NCBI GenBank assembly: GCA_031267645.1
Contig: JAIRYW010000008.1
Coordinates: 26,482-90,481, forward strand
Direction: 5' to 3'
Length of the DNA stretch: 64,000 nucleotides
Source: Propionibacteriaceae bacterium
Lineage (GTDB): Bacteria > Actinomycetota > Actinomycetes > Propionibacteriales > Propionibacteriaceae
A program made the position numbers and the translations under genes. The notes beneath the pieces were generated by a model. That model was not told the origin of the DNA and did not search any database. It saw only the letters and a list, made by a program, of their open reading frames with translations. Below are positions 1 through 8,431 of this stretch, piece after piece (position 1 is the stretch's first letter; the number at the start of each line of letters is the position of its first letter).

Positions 1-177
1 GCAGTGATCGAGTCCAGTCAGCTCCGGTCCGGCTGGCTGGGAACGGGCGGCCTGGGCCACCCGGTGGTCTGGGTGTCGGACCGATCCCAGAGCTGGGCCA
101 TCGACGATTGGACCATCGAACCTGAGCCGACCGATCCGGGGCTGACGGATCCACCGGTTCCGACCGCTCCGGCCTGA
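1..177 (+). CDS. C-terminal fragment of an unknown protein
   Basis: Frame 1 is open from the window edge to TGA at 175-177 and encodes 58 residues rich in Trp, Pro and acidic residues, ending in a Pro/Thr/Asp tail. Third codon positions are mostly G or C, as in neighbouring genes, which supports real coding. The start lies outside the window and no family is recognised. It converges on the metalloprotease gene at 260. Confidence 0.5.
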   Translation, partial: AVIESSQLRSGWLGTGGLGHPVVWVSDRSQSWAIDDWTIEPEPTDPGLTDPPVPTAPA

Positions 178-206
178 TCGATCGGCCTATTCTTGAATCC
201 TGCCTG

Positions 207-224
207 AACCCTCACGGCAGGGTT
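207..224. terminator. Small hairpin between convergent genes
   Basis: AACCCT and AGGGTT pair around a 6-base loop between two convergent genes. The stem is only 6 bp and no clear T-run follows, so this is at best a weak bidirectional terminator. Confidence 0.25.
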
Positions 225-259
225 GAGAGATCAATGCGACCGACCGGCTCGACCTCGGT

Positions 260-613
260 TCAGCCCCACCCCAATTCATCTAAGTCGTCGTCTTCGAAAC
301 CGAAGAAATGACCGATCTCGTGGACCACCGTGATCGCGACTTGCTCAGCCAGATCGGCCTTATCGAAAGCCATGCGCCGCAGCGGACCACGGAAGATCAA
401 GACTCGGTCAGGCAAGACCGCACCATACGATGAATCGCGTTCTGACAAGGGGATTCCGTCATACAACCCGAGCAGCTCGGGGTCCGACTCGGGGGGTTCT
501 GGCTCGATCAGGACGACCAGGTTATCGACCCGGTCCCAGAAATCCGTGGGAATTGAGTCGAGGGCTTCGGCGACGAGCTCCTCGAATTCATCATCGGTGA
601 TATCGACAGCCAT
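260..613 (-). CDS. Zincin-like metallopeptidase family protein (DUF1025 type)
   Basis: A 117-residue cytosolic protein with the zinc-protease signature HEIGHFFGFEDDD near its C-terminus; the two His bind zinc and the Glu is catalytic. The N-terminal half is acidic (MAVDITDDEFEELVAEAL). This layout matches the small actinobacterial zincin-like family (Pfam Zincin_1), whose substrate is unknown. The start at 613 is chosen because a TACGAT -10 box lies 7 bases upstream, implying a leaderless message. An ATG at 622 would extend it by three residues. Confidence 0.8.
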   Translation of the reverse strand: MAVDITDDEFEELVAEALDSIPTDFWDRVDNLVVLIEPEPPESDPELLGLYDGIPLSERDSSYGAVLPDRVLIFRGPLRRMAFDKADLAEQVAITVVHEIGHFFGFEDDDLDELGWG

Positions 614-620
614 GCGAGCC

Positions 621-626
621 ATCGTA
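621..626 (-). promoter_or_regulatory. -10 box, leaderless promoter of the zincin gene
   Basis: TACGAT lies 7 bases before the ATG at 613, and no Shine-Dalgarno sequence is present. Transcription should begin at or next to the start codon. Confidence 0.45.
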
Positions 627-827
627 GCGGCGAAATAATGACACTCGTGCAATTCTGATCCCGCATCCGGCGTGTCGCATTCTCTGGTAATTCTGGGCCT
701 TGCCCGGCCGAATCCACGCCCCTTAAGTTCGGTCACAACTGAAGCGTTTGAATCGGTCGGCGCCGTCCGTGGGGGCGGGGCGGCCGGGCGTCTGGTGACG
801 CCGACACAACAGCAGGAAGGTTTCGTC

Positions 828-2393
828 GTGAAACAGACCAAACGGGGGGCCGCCGCGGTGGCCGCCGTGGCCAGCTTGGTATTGGCCCTGCAAGGGCTGG
901 ACGCCTTGGCGATGGGTCCCCAGGCCTTCGCCGCCGAGACGATCCGGGCCACCACCACGGTCAACGTCCGCTCGGGACCCTCGACCACGCGCGCCATCAT
1001 CGGCTACGTGGCCTGGGGCTGGACCATCGAGGCGACCGGCCCTTCGACCGACGGCTGGACCCCGGTCGACTACAACGGCCGGGCGGGCTACGTCTCCAGT
1101 CAGTACTTCACTTACGCGGACAGCGGCTCGACGCTGGGCAGCGGCCCGACCGGCCAGGCCCGGACGACAGCCGCCTTGAACGTCAGAGTCGGCCCCTCGA
1201 CCAGCCATAGCCGGGTCGAGGTGCTGCCCTACGGCGCGGCCGTGACCCTGACCGGCGTGACTTCGAACGGCTTCTCCCAGATCGTCTGGGGCTCGGTCAA
1301 GCGTTGGGTCTCGACCTCTTGGATCCAGCTGGAGTCGGCCCAACCCAGCCAACCGGCCACGCCCGAGACCACCCCGCCGGTCGACACTCCCCCGGTCGAT
1401 CCGCCAGTCGACCCGCCGACCGACCCCGCTCCGGTCGATCCGCCGACCGACGCCACGCCGACCGACCCGCCGGCCGAGACGCCTCCGCCCGAGGTCCCGG
1501 CTGAGCCCGAGACCCCGCCGGTGACCGAGCCTGGGACGGACACTCCCCCGGAGACGGTCGATCCGACCCCGGAGACGCCCGCTCTGCCGGCCGTGGTGGG
1601 ACAGCGCCGCGCCACCACCGCGCTGATGCTGCGGAGCTCATCGGCGGCCGACTTCTACGACTACGGCGACATCCCGACCGGCACCATCGTCGACATCACC
1701 GGCTTGGAGGAGAACGGCGTGGCCCAGATCGTCTGGCACGACGAGATCCGTTGGGTCAACGCCAAATACCTGGCCGAGGTGACGGCTCCCGCCCCCGGCG
1801 GCGGCTCCAGCGGGGCCGTGGCGACGGGCCAGCTCTACACCACGGCCAACCTCAACGTCCGCACCCAGCCGTCGGTCTCCAGCACCAAGGTGGGCCTGAT
1901 CAACGCCGGCACGGCGGTCGACATCACCGGGGCGACCGAGAACGGTTGGTACCAGATCATCTACAGCGGAACCACCCGCTGGGTCTCGGGCGACTACCTG
2001 AGCGAGACCAAGCCGACTCTGGTCAACACCGGCGGCTCGGTCGGCCTGCAGGGCCTGACCCCGTACGCGACCGAGGTGGTGCGCCTGTCCCAGGCCAACT
2101 TCCCGCAGATCTACACCTACTACGGCCAGGCCTACCGGACCGGCGTGGGCGACCACGACATGGGCCGGGCGGTCGACATCATGTTGCCCAACTACCGCAG
2201 CAATCAGGCTCTGGGCGAGCAGATCGCGGCCTTCTTCCAGGCCCGGGCGGTGGAGTTGAACATCAACTACATCATCTTCAACCAGCACATCTGGTCCGTC
2301 GCCCGGTCCAGAGAGGGCTGGCGCTGGATGGCGGACCGCGGCTCTGACACCGAGAACCACGTGGACCACGTCCACATCAGCGTCAACCCGTAA
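828..2393 (+). CDS. Secreted four-SH3b protein with M15-like peptidase domain
   Basis: The GTG at 828 is preceded by AGGAAGG and opens a signal peptide (KQTKR, then an Ala/Val/Leu core, cleavage near AFA-AET). The 521-residue precursor has two SH3b repeats (about residues 38-170), a Pro/Thr/Asp-rich linker (about 175-255), two more SH3b repeats (about 257-390), and a C-terminal domain with GDHDMGRAVDIM and HVDHVHISV. The His/Asp/His-x-His pattern is that of M15-type D,D-carboxypeptidases and the related ARB-07466-like domain. SH3b domains usually bind peptidoglycan, so it probably acts in the cell wall. Activity is inferred. Confidence 0.8.
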   Translation: MKQTKRGAAAVAAVASLVLALQGLDALAMGPQAFAAETIRATTTVNVRSGPSTTRAIIGYVAWGWTIEATGPSTDGWTPVDYNGRAGYVSSQYFTYADSGSTLGSGPTGQARTTAALNVRVGPSTSHSRVEVLPYGAAVTLTGVTSNGFSQIVWGSVKRWVSTSWIQLESAQPSQPATPETTPPVDTPPVDPPVDPPTDPAPVDPPTDATPTDPPAETPPPEVPAEPETPPVTEPGTDTPPETVDPTPETPALPAVVGQRRATTALMLRSSSAADFYDYGDIPTGTIVDITGLEENGVAQIVWHDEIRWVNAKYLAEVTAPAPGGGSSGAVATGQLYTTANLNVRTQPSVSSTKVGLINAGTAVDITGATENGWYQIIYSGTTRWVSGDYLSETKPTLVNTGGSVGLQGLTPYATEVVRLSQANFPQIYTYYGQAYRTGVGDHDMGRAVDIMLPNYRSNQALGEQIAAFFQARAVELNINYIIFNQHIWSVARSREGWRWMADRGSDTENHVDHVHISVNP

Positions 2394-2416
2394 CCGCACC
2401 GACGACTCGCCGCCAA

Positions 2417-2448
2417 GCGACCGCCCCGGCCCGCCCCGGGGCGGTCGC
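2417..2448 (+). terminator. Strong GC hairpin after the SH3b gene
   Basis: A perfect 13-bp inverted repeat (GCGACCGCCCCGG and its complement) with a 6-base loop starts 23 bases after the stop codon. There is no T-run, which is common for actinobacterial terminators. Confidence 0.7.
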
Positions 2449-2454
2449 GCCCGT

Positions 2455-2690
2455 CTCCGAGCGGTCCGACCGAGGCGCCGTCCGGCCAGACCACCGAATC
2501 TTGGATCGCGCCGCCTCGGAGCGGTCCGGCCGAGGTGACGTCCGACCAGCCCACCGTCCAAGGGCATCGAATCTCGGGCAAACCCGCCTCGGAGCGGTCC
2601 CGCCGGAGCGCAGTCCGACCAGCCCTCCGTCCAGGGGCGTCGGGTCTTGGGTCATCCGTCTAGGGGCGGTCCGACCGAGGCGACGACATG
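2455..2690. repeat. Imperfect intergenic tandem repeats
   Basis: Most of the 341-base gap at 2394-2734 is filled by three imperfect copies, starting near 2455, 2512 and 2586, of a unit containing CTCGGAGCGGTCC followed by TCCGACCAGCCC-type sequence. A shorter fourth echo (GGGGCGGTCCGACCGAGGCG) lies near 2664. No gene is supported in this gap. Confidence 0.6.
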
Positions 2691-2734
2691 GGAGCCGGCA
2701 ACTGATCGGTCCTGGCTCGACGAGACCTGACCGG

Positions 2735-3511
2735 TCAGTCCGCCGGCGGGCGGATCCGGGCCAGGATCTGGTCCATGGCCTGAGACCAGCGGCCGATGGC
2801 GTCGCCCTGCTCCAGAACCTCCATGGCCAGTTGGTTGAGGCCGCCCGGGGTCATCTCGCGCCAGTGCTCGACCAGCGCGGCCGGCTCCAGCCGCCGGCCT
2901 TGGGCCAGCCAGGCTTGGAACAGGCTCAGGGTGAAGCGGGCCGTCAGGTCGGCCGGCAGGCCTTGTCTGACCCCCCAGGCCACGACCTGGCCGATGACGG
3001 CGTAGTACGGGCTCATCAAGGAGGTGATGGTCATGAGCAGGTCCAAGGCGGCTTCGTCTCGCGCCGCCACGAGGTCGCCCAGGGGGCCGAAGACGGCCTC
3101 GACCTCGGCGGTGACGGGGTAGGCCGTCAGCGGCCCGATCCGCTCGGCCACGAAGGGCAGCGGCACCATCCGAGCCAGCAGGGCGGTCGGGCCGACCAGG
3201 GCCCGCAGCCGAGTCAGGTCGAAGTCCGCCACCAGCGATACCACCCGCTGCTCGGGCCGGAAGCGTAGTTCGGAGATGATCTGTTGGGCCAGGCGGGGGA
3301 TGACGGCCAGCACCACCCAGTCGCTCCGGTCCAGCACGGCTTGATTGGAGGAGAGGACTTCGACGTCGTCGAAGCGGTCAGCCAGTTCCCGAGCCCGCTC
3401 GGCGTTACGGGGCGACAGGACGACTTCTAGCTGTGGGCCGTGGGCTGACACCAGCCCCCGCACCAAGGCTTCGCCGATGGTGCCCACTCCGACAATTTCA
3501 ATTGTAGTAAT
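2735..3511 (-). CDS. Pyrroline-5-carboxylate reductase-like (ProC family) protein
   Basis: The N-terminus reads ITTIEIVGVGTIGEAL, a Rossmann first strand and GxGxxG loop. A second nucleotide-fold portion follows (WVVLAVIPRLAQQII), then an all-helical C-terminal domain, as in ProC and related NAD(P)-dependent reductases. The only canonical start is GTG at 3487, which would delete the first beta strand. The frame opens after a TAG at 3536-3538, and the sole codon placed 8 bases after AGGGAGG is ATT at 3511, taken here as the start (258 residues). It is divergent from classical ProC, so the substrate is uncertain. Confidence 0.65.
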   Translation of the reverse strand: MTTIEIVGVGTIGEALVRGLVSAHGPQLEVVLSPRNAERARELADRFDDVEVLSSNQAVLDRSDWVVLAVIPRLAQQIISELRFRPEQRVVSLVADFDLTRLRALVGPTALLARMVPLPFVAERIGPLTAYPVTAEVEAVFGPLGDLVAARDEAALDLLMTITSLMSPYYAVIGQVVAWGVRQGLPADLTARFTLSLFQAWLAQGRRLEPAALVEHWREMTPGGLNQLAMEVLEQGDAIGRWSQAMDQILARIRPPAD

Positions 3512-3519
3512 TGGTCCGA

Positions 3520-3526
3520 CCTCCCT
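3520..3526 (-). promoter_or_regulatory. Ribosome binding site supporting an ATT start
   Basis: AGGGAGG ends 8 bases before ATT at 3509-3511. From GTG at 3485-3487 it would be 32 bases away. This placement decides the start of the ProC-like gene. Confidence 0.6.
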
Positions 3527-3611
3527 CTTAGCCGACTATGAGAAACCTAGTGGCTTGAGTCAGCCGTTCGCGTCGAAACTCGCCACAGAGTCCGACCACG
3601 CCCCGTCATCC

Positions 3612-4951
3612 TGAACCGACAACGGTTTGATGGATGGTTTGATCTCGCGAGAGGACCGGATGGTCATCGCCGAGGAAGTATCCACGGGAGTTGAAGGAGC
3701 GGGCTTTAAGGCTCGTGTCAGTGGCCAGGGAGCAGGACGCCGCGGCGTCTTGGTCGAAGTTGTATGCCCGGGTCGGTTCCAGGGTGGACGTCAGTCCTGG
3801 GACGTTGCGGGGCTGGGTCGAGCGTCAACCGGATCGACGCCGGCCAACGCCCGGGCACGACCACTGACGACGCAGCCCGGATCAAGGCCTCGGGGGCACG
3901 AGGTCAAAGAGCTGAGGCCGGCTGATGAGATCTTGTCAGTGGCCTCGAGTTTCTTCGCGCGGGAGCCCTGCCCGCGACTGCCGTGGTGATCGATTTCGTC
4001 GACCGTGATAAGGACAGGTTCGGGGTCGAGCCGGTCTGCCGGGCCCTGACCGGGCACGGCTTGAAGACCGGCCCCGCCCCGCCTACTGGGCCGCCAAGGC
4101 CCGTCCGCCGTCGAAGCGGAACCTGAGGGACCAGTGGTTGAAGGAGAGGATCGAGGCGGTCTGGAAGGACCGGTCGAAGGGCCGTGGGATCGCCGGCTAC
4201 CGCAAGACGTTGGTCTATCTGCGCCGGGACGGGGTCGAAGTCGGAATCCGCACGGTCCAACGCCTGATGCGGGAGATCGGCCTCAAAGGGGTGATCAGGG
4301 GCGGCTGGAAGCCGGTCACGACCAGGGCGGACCAGTCCGCCAGCCGTCCCGCCGGACCTGGTGAACCGGGACTTCACGGTCGAGCGTCCGAATCAACTGT
4401 GGCTGGTCGACTTCACCTATGTGCCGACCTGGCGGGGGATGGGGTCCACCGGGGTTCGGGGGTGGACGCCTGCTCGCATCGGATCGTGGGCCGGGGGCAC
4501 GACCGACCGGATGCCGGTCGAGCTGCCCTCGGGGCGCCTCGGGGGATGGCGTTGTGGGTCAGGTCTGACCAGGGCTGGCCGGTGGCCGGCGTCACCCACC
4601 ATTCCGACGCCGGCAGCCGATACACGTCTGTTTGTTATAGGAGGCGGTCGGGTGGAGGTCGGGGCGTCGGCTTCGGTCGGCGCCGTGGGCGACTCGTATG
4701 ACAATGCCATGGCCGAGTCTGTGATCGGTTTGTGCAAGACGGAGTGCGTCCGGGGGGACGGGCCGTTCAAGACCGTGGGCCACTTGGAGCTGGCGACCTG
4801 CGACTGGGTCGACTACTACAACCGCCACCGGGTCCACTCCTCGATCCGACACGCCACCCCGATAGAACACGAGAACCAGTGCCATCACGACCAACCGCAA
4901 GGCCAGCCGGCCATGCGATAACCAACCCTCTACAAAACCGTGGTCGGTTCA
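3612..4951 (+). mobile_element. IS3-family insertion sequence, decayed copy A
   Basis: The element is bounded by terminal inverted repeats: TGAACCGACAACGGTTT from 3612 and AAACCGTGGTCGGTTCA to 4951, with the TG...CA ends of the IS3 family. About 1.34 kb. Inside are an OrfA-like helix-turn-helix gene and an OrfB-like DDE integrase, both interrupted. The flanking bases (ATCC left, ATAA right) do not match, so the target duplication is lost or the flanks have changed. It is closely similar to copy B over its whole length. Confidence 0.85.
3664..4921 (+). pseudogene. Frameshifted IS3 transposase (orfA and orfB), copy A
   Basis: From 3664 the frame reads KYPRELKERALRLVSVAREQ and then GTLRGWVERQ, a typical IS3 OrfA, ending early at 3867. 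The OrfA tail (EILSVASSFFARE) continues in another frame. OrfB begins near 4138 (KDRSKGRGIAGYRKTL) and moves to a second frame near 4361 (RPNQLWLVDFTYVPTW, first DDE Asp). The middle is garbled, and the end is readable (GDSYDNAMAESVIGLCKTE, then YYNRHRVHSSI). Compared with copy B, the start has a one-base insertion (ATGGTCATC for ATGTCATC). It cannot make an active transposase. Confidence 0.85.
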
Positions 4952-5051
4952 ATAAGAGACCACCACACGATGACACGGCTCGATCCCCGCTAGCCGTTCG
5001 CGATTCGACCGGTTCCACCCGTTCACCGCCTACCCCTGTGGGGGCCACCGG

Positions 5052-5651
5052 TTATGGGATCAGATGTGTCAATTCTTGGGTCACCGCGTTGAATTCCGCG
5101 CCGTCGAGGCGGGCGATGACAGGATCGGCCTCGGTTCCCTTCACCGCCCGTAAGCGACCATCGATGACTTCGTATCGCCCTTGGGGACCCCCAAGCACCA
5201 TGTACGTTCCGTCCGGAGACGGCCCCAGGAGAATAAGGAAGTACTGTTGACCTTCATTGAATTGGGGCTGTCCGTCAAGCTGTAGAATGTAGGGTCTGTC
5301 CAAGTCATCACTGACCACACCTCCGGTGAACTTGACCTCGAAATATCTCCCTGGATCTTTTCCCCATACCACTTTATCGGTGCTGAATGACTGGATCGTG
5401 GCGACAATCGTCGGATCGACCTTGTTCGGCTCTTGATTGGCACCTCCCGCTGTCGCTAGAATAGCTAGCTGACTTTGCGTTGCCAACTCCTCAACGCTAG
5501 TGGCTCCTGAGGCGAGATCCGCATACGCGACGCGGACTGGCAGCGGGGTCGACGCTGGTTGCTCGAACTGGCCACTGCTCGCTCCACAGCCAGCCAAACC
5601 CAGTAGAACTATTGTGACTACCAATGAAATTGGTAGAGATTTATTTTTCAC
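5052..5651 (-). CDS. Putative lipoprotein
   Basis: A GTG start at 5651 lies 7 bases after GAGGA and gives a classic lipoprotein leader: KNKS, then a hydrophobic core ending in the lipobox LAGC, and a Ser/Gly linker. The mature part (about 175 residues) has no recognised domain; it contains mixed beta-type segments such as GRYFEVKFTGG and YFLILLGPSPDG. Upstream ATGs would put extra charged residues before the leader. Base composition is less GC-rich than the core genome and resembles the neighbouring matrixin gene. Both lie between the two IS3 copies and were probably acquired together. Confidence 0.7.
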   Translation of the reverse strand: MKNKSLPISLVVTIVLLGLAGCGASSGQFEQPASTPLPVRVAYADLASGATSVEELATQSQLAILATAGGANQEPNKVDPTIVATIQSFSTDKVVWGKDPGRYFEVKFTGGVVSDDLDRPYILQLDGQPQFNEGQQYFLILLGPSPDGTYMVLGGPQGRYEVIDGRLRAVKGTEADPVIARLDGAEFNAVTQELTHLIP

Positions 5652-5815
5652 TAGACGATCCTCATTCATCGCTAACACTGCTGGAAGCCGTGTCTTACGG
5701 TACTACTCGTTAAGACACCCAAGGTGCCGCCTCCACAGCTAATAATAATTAACTGATTAATATCTACCCTCGCTACGACCTCAATCGGCGATACCCCGAT
5801 TAATTATTATGCTCC

Positions 5816-6439
5816 TTATGAATAAATAGCTGCAACATCACTAGCATCACCAGCGGTTGCTCCAGTTAGTGCCATCGTATGACATCTGGCCCCATGGTCA
5901 ACGTTCATAATTTTATTAGTTGCTGCACCAGTATGAGCTAGACCGATGATATGACCCATCTCATGTGCCGATACACATTGTTTTTGATTAGCATTGTCTG
6001 CATCATAAACACAGTTAGCTGCTCCTGGTGTAGCGCAACCGAAATGACGAGTATTCAACCAGCCCGCATTGATCCTAATCGACCCATATGTATAAGTCCC
6101 TGATGTTACTGTTGGACCAGGTTCCCCCATTCCAAGCCAGTCGGTTACCCCGTAATCATTAACGTTATACCACACAGCACTCCCAACTGACCCCAAAGCA
6201 ACGTAGAACTGCGTGTTATTATTCCAGGATGCCGCAGCCCCGGCCGCCGGAGAACTGTAATCTGTGTACCCGTTCACGGATCTATAGTATGTATAGGTCG
6301 GTGTAGGCCATTTGCCTCCAAGAGCCGCCCCATTAGCAACGTACGGTAACACGGAACCTGTGGCAGCGAGGAGTACAACAATGAGAGTGATGCGAAGCCC
6401 ACTCCTAACTTGCTTTCCAGCGCGGTTAGTCTCTCTCAT
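5816..6439 (-). CDS. Secreted matrixin-like zinc metalloprotease
   Basis: A 207-residue protein with a signal peptide (arginines, then LRITLIVVLLAATGSVL, cleavage around residue 38). The extended zinc site HEMGHIIGLAH spans residues 159-169 (His159, Glu160, His163, His169) and is followed by IMNVDH, a Met-turn with Met178. This is the metzincin pattern of matrixin-like (M10) proteases. Cys residues at about 135, 143 and 155 may form disulfides. No propeptide Cys switch is visible. The sequence is clearly AT-richer than the surrounding genome and uses TTA, ATA and AAT codons. It lies inside the IS-bracketed segment with its own near-consensus promoter. The target is unknown. Confidence 0.85.
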   Translation of the reverse strand: MRETNRAGKQVRSGLRITLIVVLLAATGSVLPYVANGAALGGKWPTPTYTYYRSVNGYTDYSSPAAGAAASWNNNTQFYVALGSVGSAVWYNVNDYGVTDWLGMGEPGPTVTSGTYTYGSIRINAGWLNTRHFGCATPGAANCVYDADNANQKQCVSAHEMGHIIGLAHTGAATNKIMNVDHGARCHTMALTGATAGDASDVAAIYS

Positions 6440-6481
6440 CTATAACTTCCTACTTCTATATTTTCCTAAATTTATATTGTG

Positions 6482-6510
6482 AATATACAAGAAAGGCATA
6501 CGGATGTCAA
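6482..6510 (-). promoter_or_regulatory. Near-consensus sigma-70 promoter of the matrixin gene
   Basis: TTGACA (6505-6510), a 17-base spacer and TATATT (6482-6487) lie upstream of the matrixin start. The AGGAAG ribosome site is at the expected distance. Few promoters in this window approach consensus so closely. Confidence 0.75.
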
Positions 6511-6646
6511 GCGCACGACTTGACTCATCAAAGATGATCGCGAACGGGGACGCTTGCCTCAGTTAAGGATGATCGCGAAATGCGGTGTGGCGTGTGGCGG
6601 GGGTGGGGCGTGGCCGGTTCGCTGGCGAGTCGTGAAGGAGTTGACG

Positions 6647-6757
6647 ATGGCGACCAGGCGTGACCTGACCAAAGCGTACGCGAGGGACTACGCGCGGGCT
6701 TCCAAGAACCCTACCTGTCAAGCTTGTGTGAGACATCATTGGGAGATTGTTCACTGA
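6647..6757 (+). pseudogene. Transposase N-terminal remnant
   Basis: AAGGAG followed by ATG opens ATRRDLTKAYARDYARASK, which resembles the extreme N-terminus of integrase-core transposases common in actinobacteria. After ASK the sequence switches to NPTCQACVRHHWEIVH and stops, so the rest of the element is gone. The region 6440-6779 otherwise holds only the matrixin promoter and two copies of GATGATCGCGAA (near 6534 and 6568) that may be remains of the lost element's end. Confidence 0.45.
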
Positions 6758-6779
6758 GCTTGGAAGGGCGAGATCGGAA

Positions 6780-8080
6780 TGAACCGACCACGGTTTAATG
6801 GATGGTTTGATCTCGCGAGAGGATCAGGTCATGTCATCGCCGAGGAGTATCCACGGGAGTTGAGGTAGCGGGCTTAAGGGCTTTTATCAGTGGCCGGGGA
6901 ACAGGACGCCGCGGTGTATTGGTCGATGTTGTGCGCCCAGGTCGGTTCCAGGGTGGACATCGGTCCTGGGACGCTACCGGGCTGGGGCCGGGCGTCACCA
7001 GCGACGACACCGCCCGGATCAAGGCCTTGGAGCACGAGGTCGAAGAGTTGAAGCGGGCCAATGAGATTTTGTCAGTGGCTTCGAGTCTCTTCGCGCGATA
7101 GCTCGACCCGCGACTGCCGTGGTGATCGATTTCATCGACCGGAATATGGACGAGTTCGGAGTCGAGCCGGTCTGTTGTGCCCTGGCCGGGCACGGTTTGA
7201 AGATCGCCCCGCCCTGCCTGTTGGGCCACTGAGACCAGTCCGCCGGCCAAACGTGGCCTGAGGGACCAGTGGTCGAGGGAACGGATCAAGGCGGTCTGGG
7301 GAGACCGGTCGAGGGGCCACAGGATCGCCGGCTACCACAAGACGGGGGTCTGTCTGCGCCGGGACCGGGGTCGACGTCGGAATCCGCATGCTCTGGCGCC
7401 TGATGCGGGAGATGGGTTTGAAGGGCGTGGCCTGGGGCGGCTCTGAGAACCGGTCACGACCCGGGCGGACCGGGCCGCCCGCCGTCCCGCCGGACCTGGT
7501 GAACCGGGACTTCACGGCCGAGCGGGGCGAATCGCACTATGGCTGGTCGACTCCACCTATGTGCCGACCTGGCGGGGCATGGGGTCCACCGGGGTTCGTG
7601 GGTGGACGCCTGCTCGCATCGGATCGTCGGCTGGCGCACGACCGACCGGATGCCGGTCGACCTGCCCTTGGACATGGCGTTGTGGGCCAGGGCCGATCAG
7701 GGCTGGTCGGTGGCCGGCGTCACCCACCACTCGGGCTCCGGAAACCAATACACATCCATTTGCCACGGGAGGCGGTTGGAGGAGGTCGGGGCGTTGGCTT
7801 CAGTCGGCTCGGTGGGCGACTCGTACGACAATGCCATGGCCGAGTCGGTGATCGGCTTGTATAAGACGGAGCGCGTCCGACTGGACGGGCCTTTCAAGAC
7901 TGTAGGGCAGCTGGAACTGGCGACCTGCGACTGGGTCGACTATCACAACCGACGCCGGGTCCACTCCTCGATCCGATACGCCACCCCGATCGAACACGAG
8001 AACCAGCGCCATCACGACCAACAGCAAGGCCAGCCGGCCACGCGATAACCGACCCCACATAAAACCCCGTGGTCGATTCA
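6780..8080 (+). mobile_element. IS3-family insertion sequence, decayed copy B
   Basis: The left end TGAACCGACCACGGTTT at 6780 pairs with the right end, which finishes GTGGTCGATTCA at 8080. The trinucleotide GAA occurs directly on both sides (6777-6779 and 8081-8083), a plausible 3-bp target duplication, the size IS3 elements make. About 1.30 kb, in the same orientation as copy A. Together the copies bracket the lipoprotein and matrixin genes like a composite transposon, although both transposases are dead. Confidence 0.85.
6831..8048 (+). pseudogene. Frameshifted IS3 transposase (orfA and orfB), copy B
   Basis: ATG at 6831 (MSSPR) is the position matching the inferred intact orfA start, but a one-base deletion shifts the frame immediately. 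The OrfA tail is readable near 7020-7100 (ALEHEVEELKRANEILSVAS). OrfB pieces lie in several frames, including a long C-terminal part from about 7690 (DQGWSVAGVTHHSGSGNQYTS, then GDSYDNAMAESVIGLYKTE and HNRRRVHSSIRYATP). The DDE Glu region is therefore better preserved than in copy A, but the gene as a whole is broken. Confidence 0.85.
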
Positions 8081-8082
8081 GA

Positions 8083-8301
8083 ATCGGCGCGACAGGCACG
8101 CGCCCCATCCACCTGTGCGCCCGGCTCGATCCCGACCTCGCCCCGGCGGTCCTCGCACCCATCGCCGAACGGCACTACGCGGAGGCACGCAACGCCGTCT
8201 ACGAACTGTCCAGAGCCGACCTTAACCCAGACCTGCACGCCTATATCAACGAACTCATCCGCGATCACGACCGCGGCGTCGGGACAAGGGCGTTTCCCTA
8301 A
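8083..8301 (+). pseudogene. Gene fragment cut by IS copy B
   Basis: Right after the element, a frame with strong coding character reads GATGTRPIHLCARLDPDLAP, then IAERHYAEARNAVYELSRADL and INELIRDHDRGVGTRAFP before TAA at 8299. It has no start, and its 5' side is the IS end, so it is the C-terminus of a gene disrupted or truncated by the insertion. The family is not recognised. Confidence 0.45.
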
Positions 8302-8431
8302 GTACTCGCGCTGATGCGCTGAACCTGGCATACGGGGCACGATTGCCGCAACCCATGGCACCCCATCTGTCCTGATGCGGCGTATGTGAGACGAGCGAAA
8401 TGGCGGCACCGCGCCAGAAATGGGTCCATCC
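8302..8431. other. Intergenic remnant, no supported gene
   Basis: A short readable stretch on the plus strand (HTGHDCRNPWHPICPDAAYV, ending at TGA near 8440) has Cys/His spacing suggestive of a zinc-binding tail. It has no start and is too short to call a gene. Confidence 0.2.

Noticed and set aside
1340..1600. Repetitive CCGACC-type DNA that looks like a tandem array
   Set aside because: It is the coding sequence of the Pro/Thr/Asp linker of the SH3b protein; no regular spacers as in CRISPR.
3608..4955. Target-site duplication for IS copy A
   Set aside because: Flanks ATCC and ATAA do not match, so no duplication is claimed.
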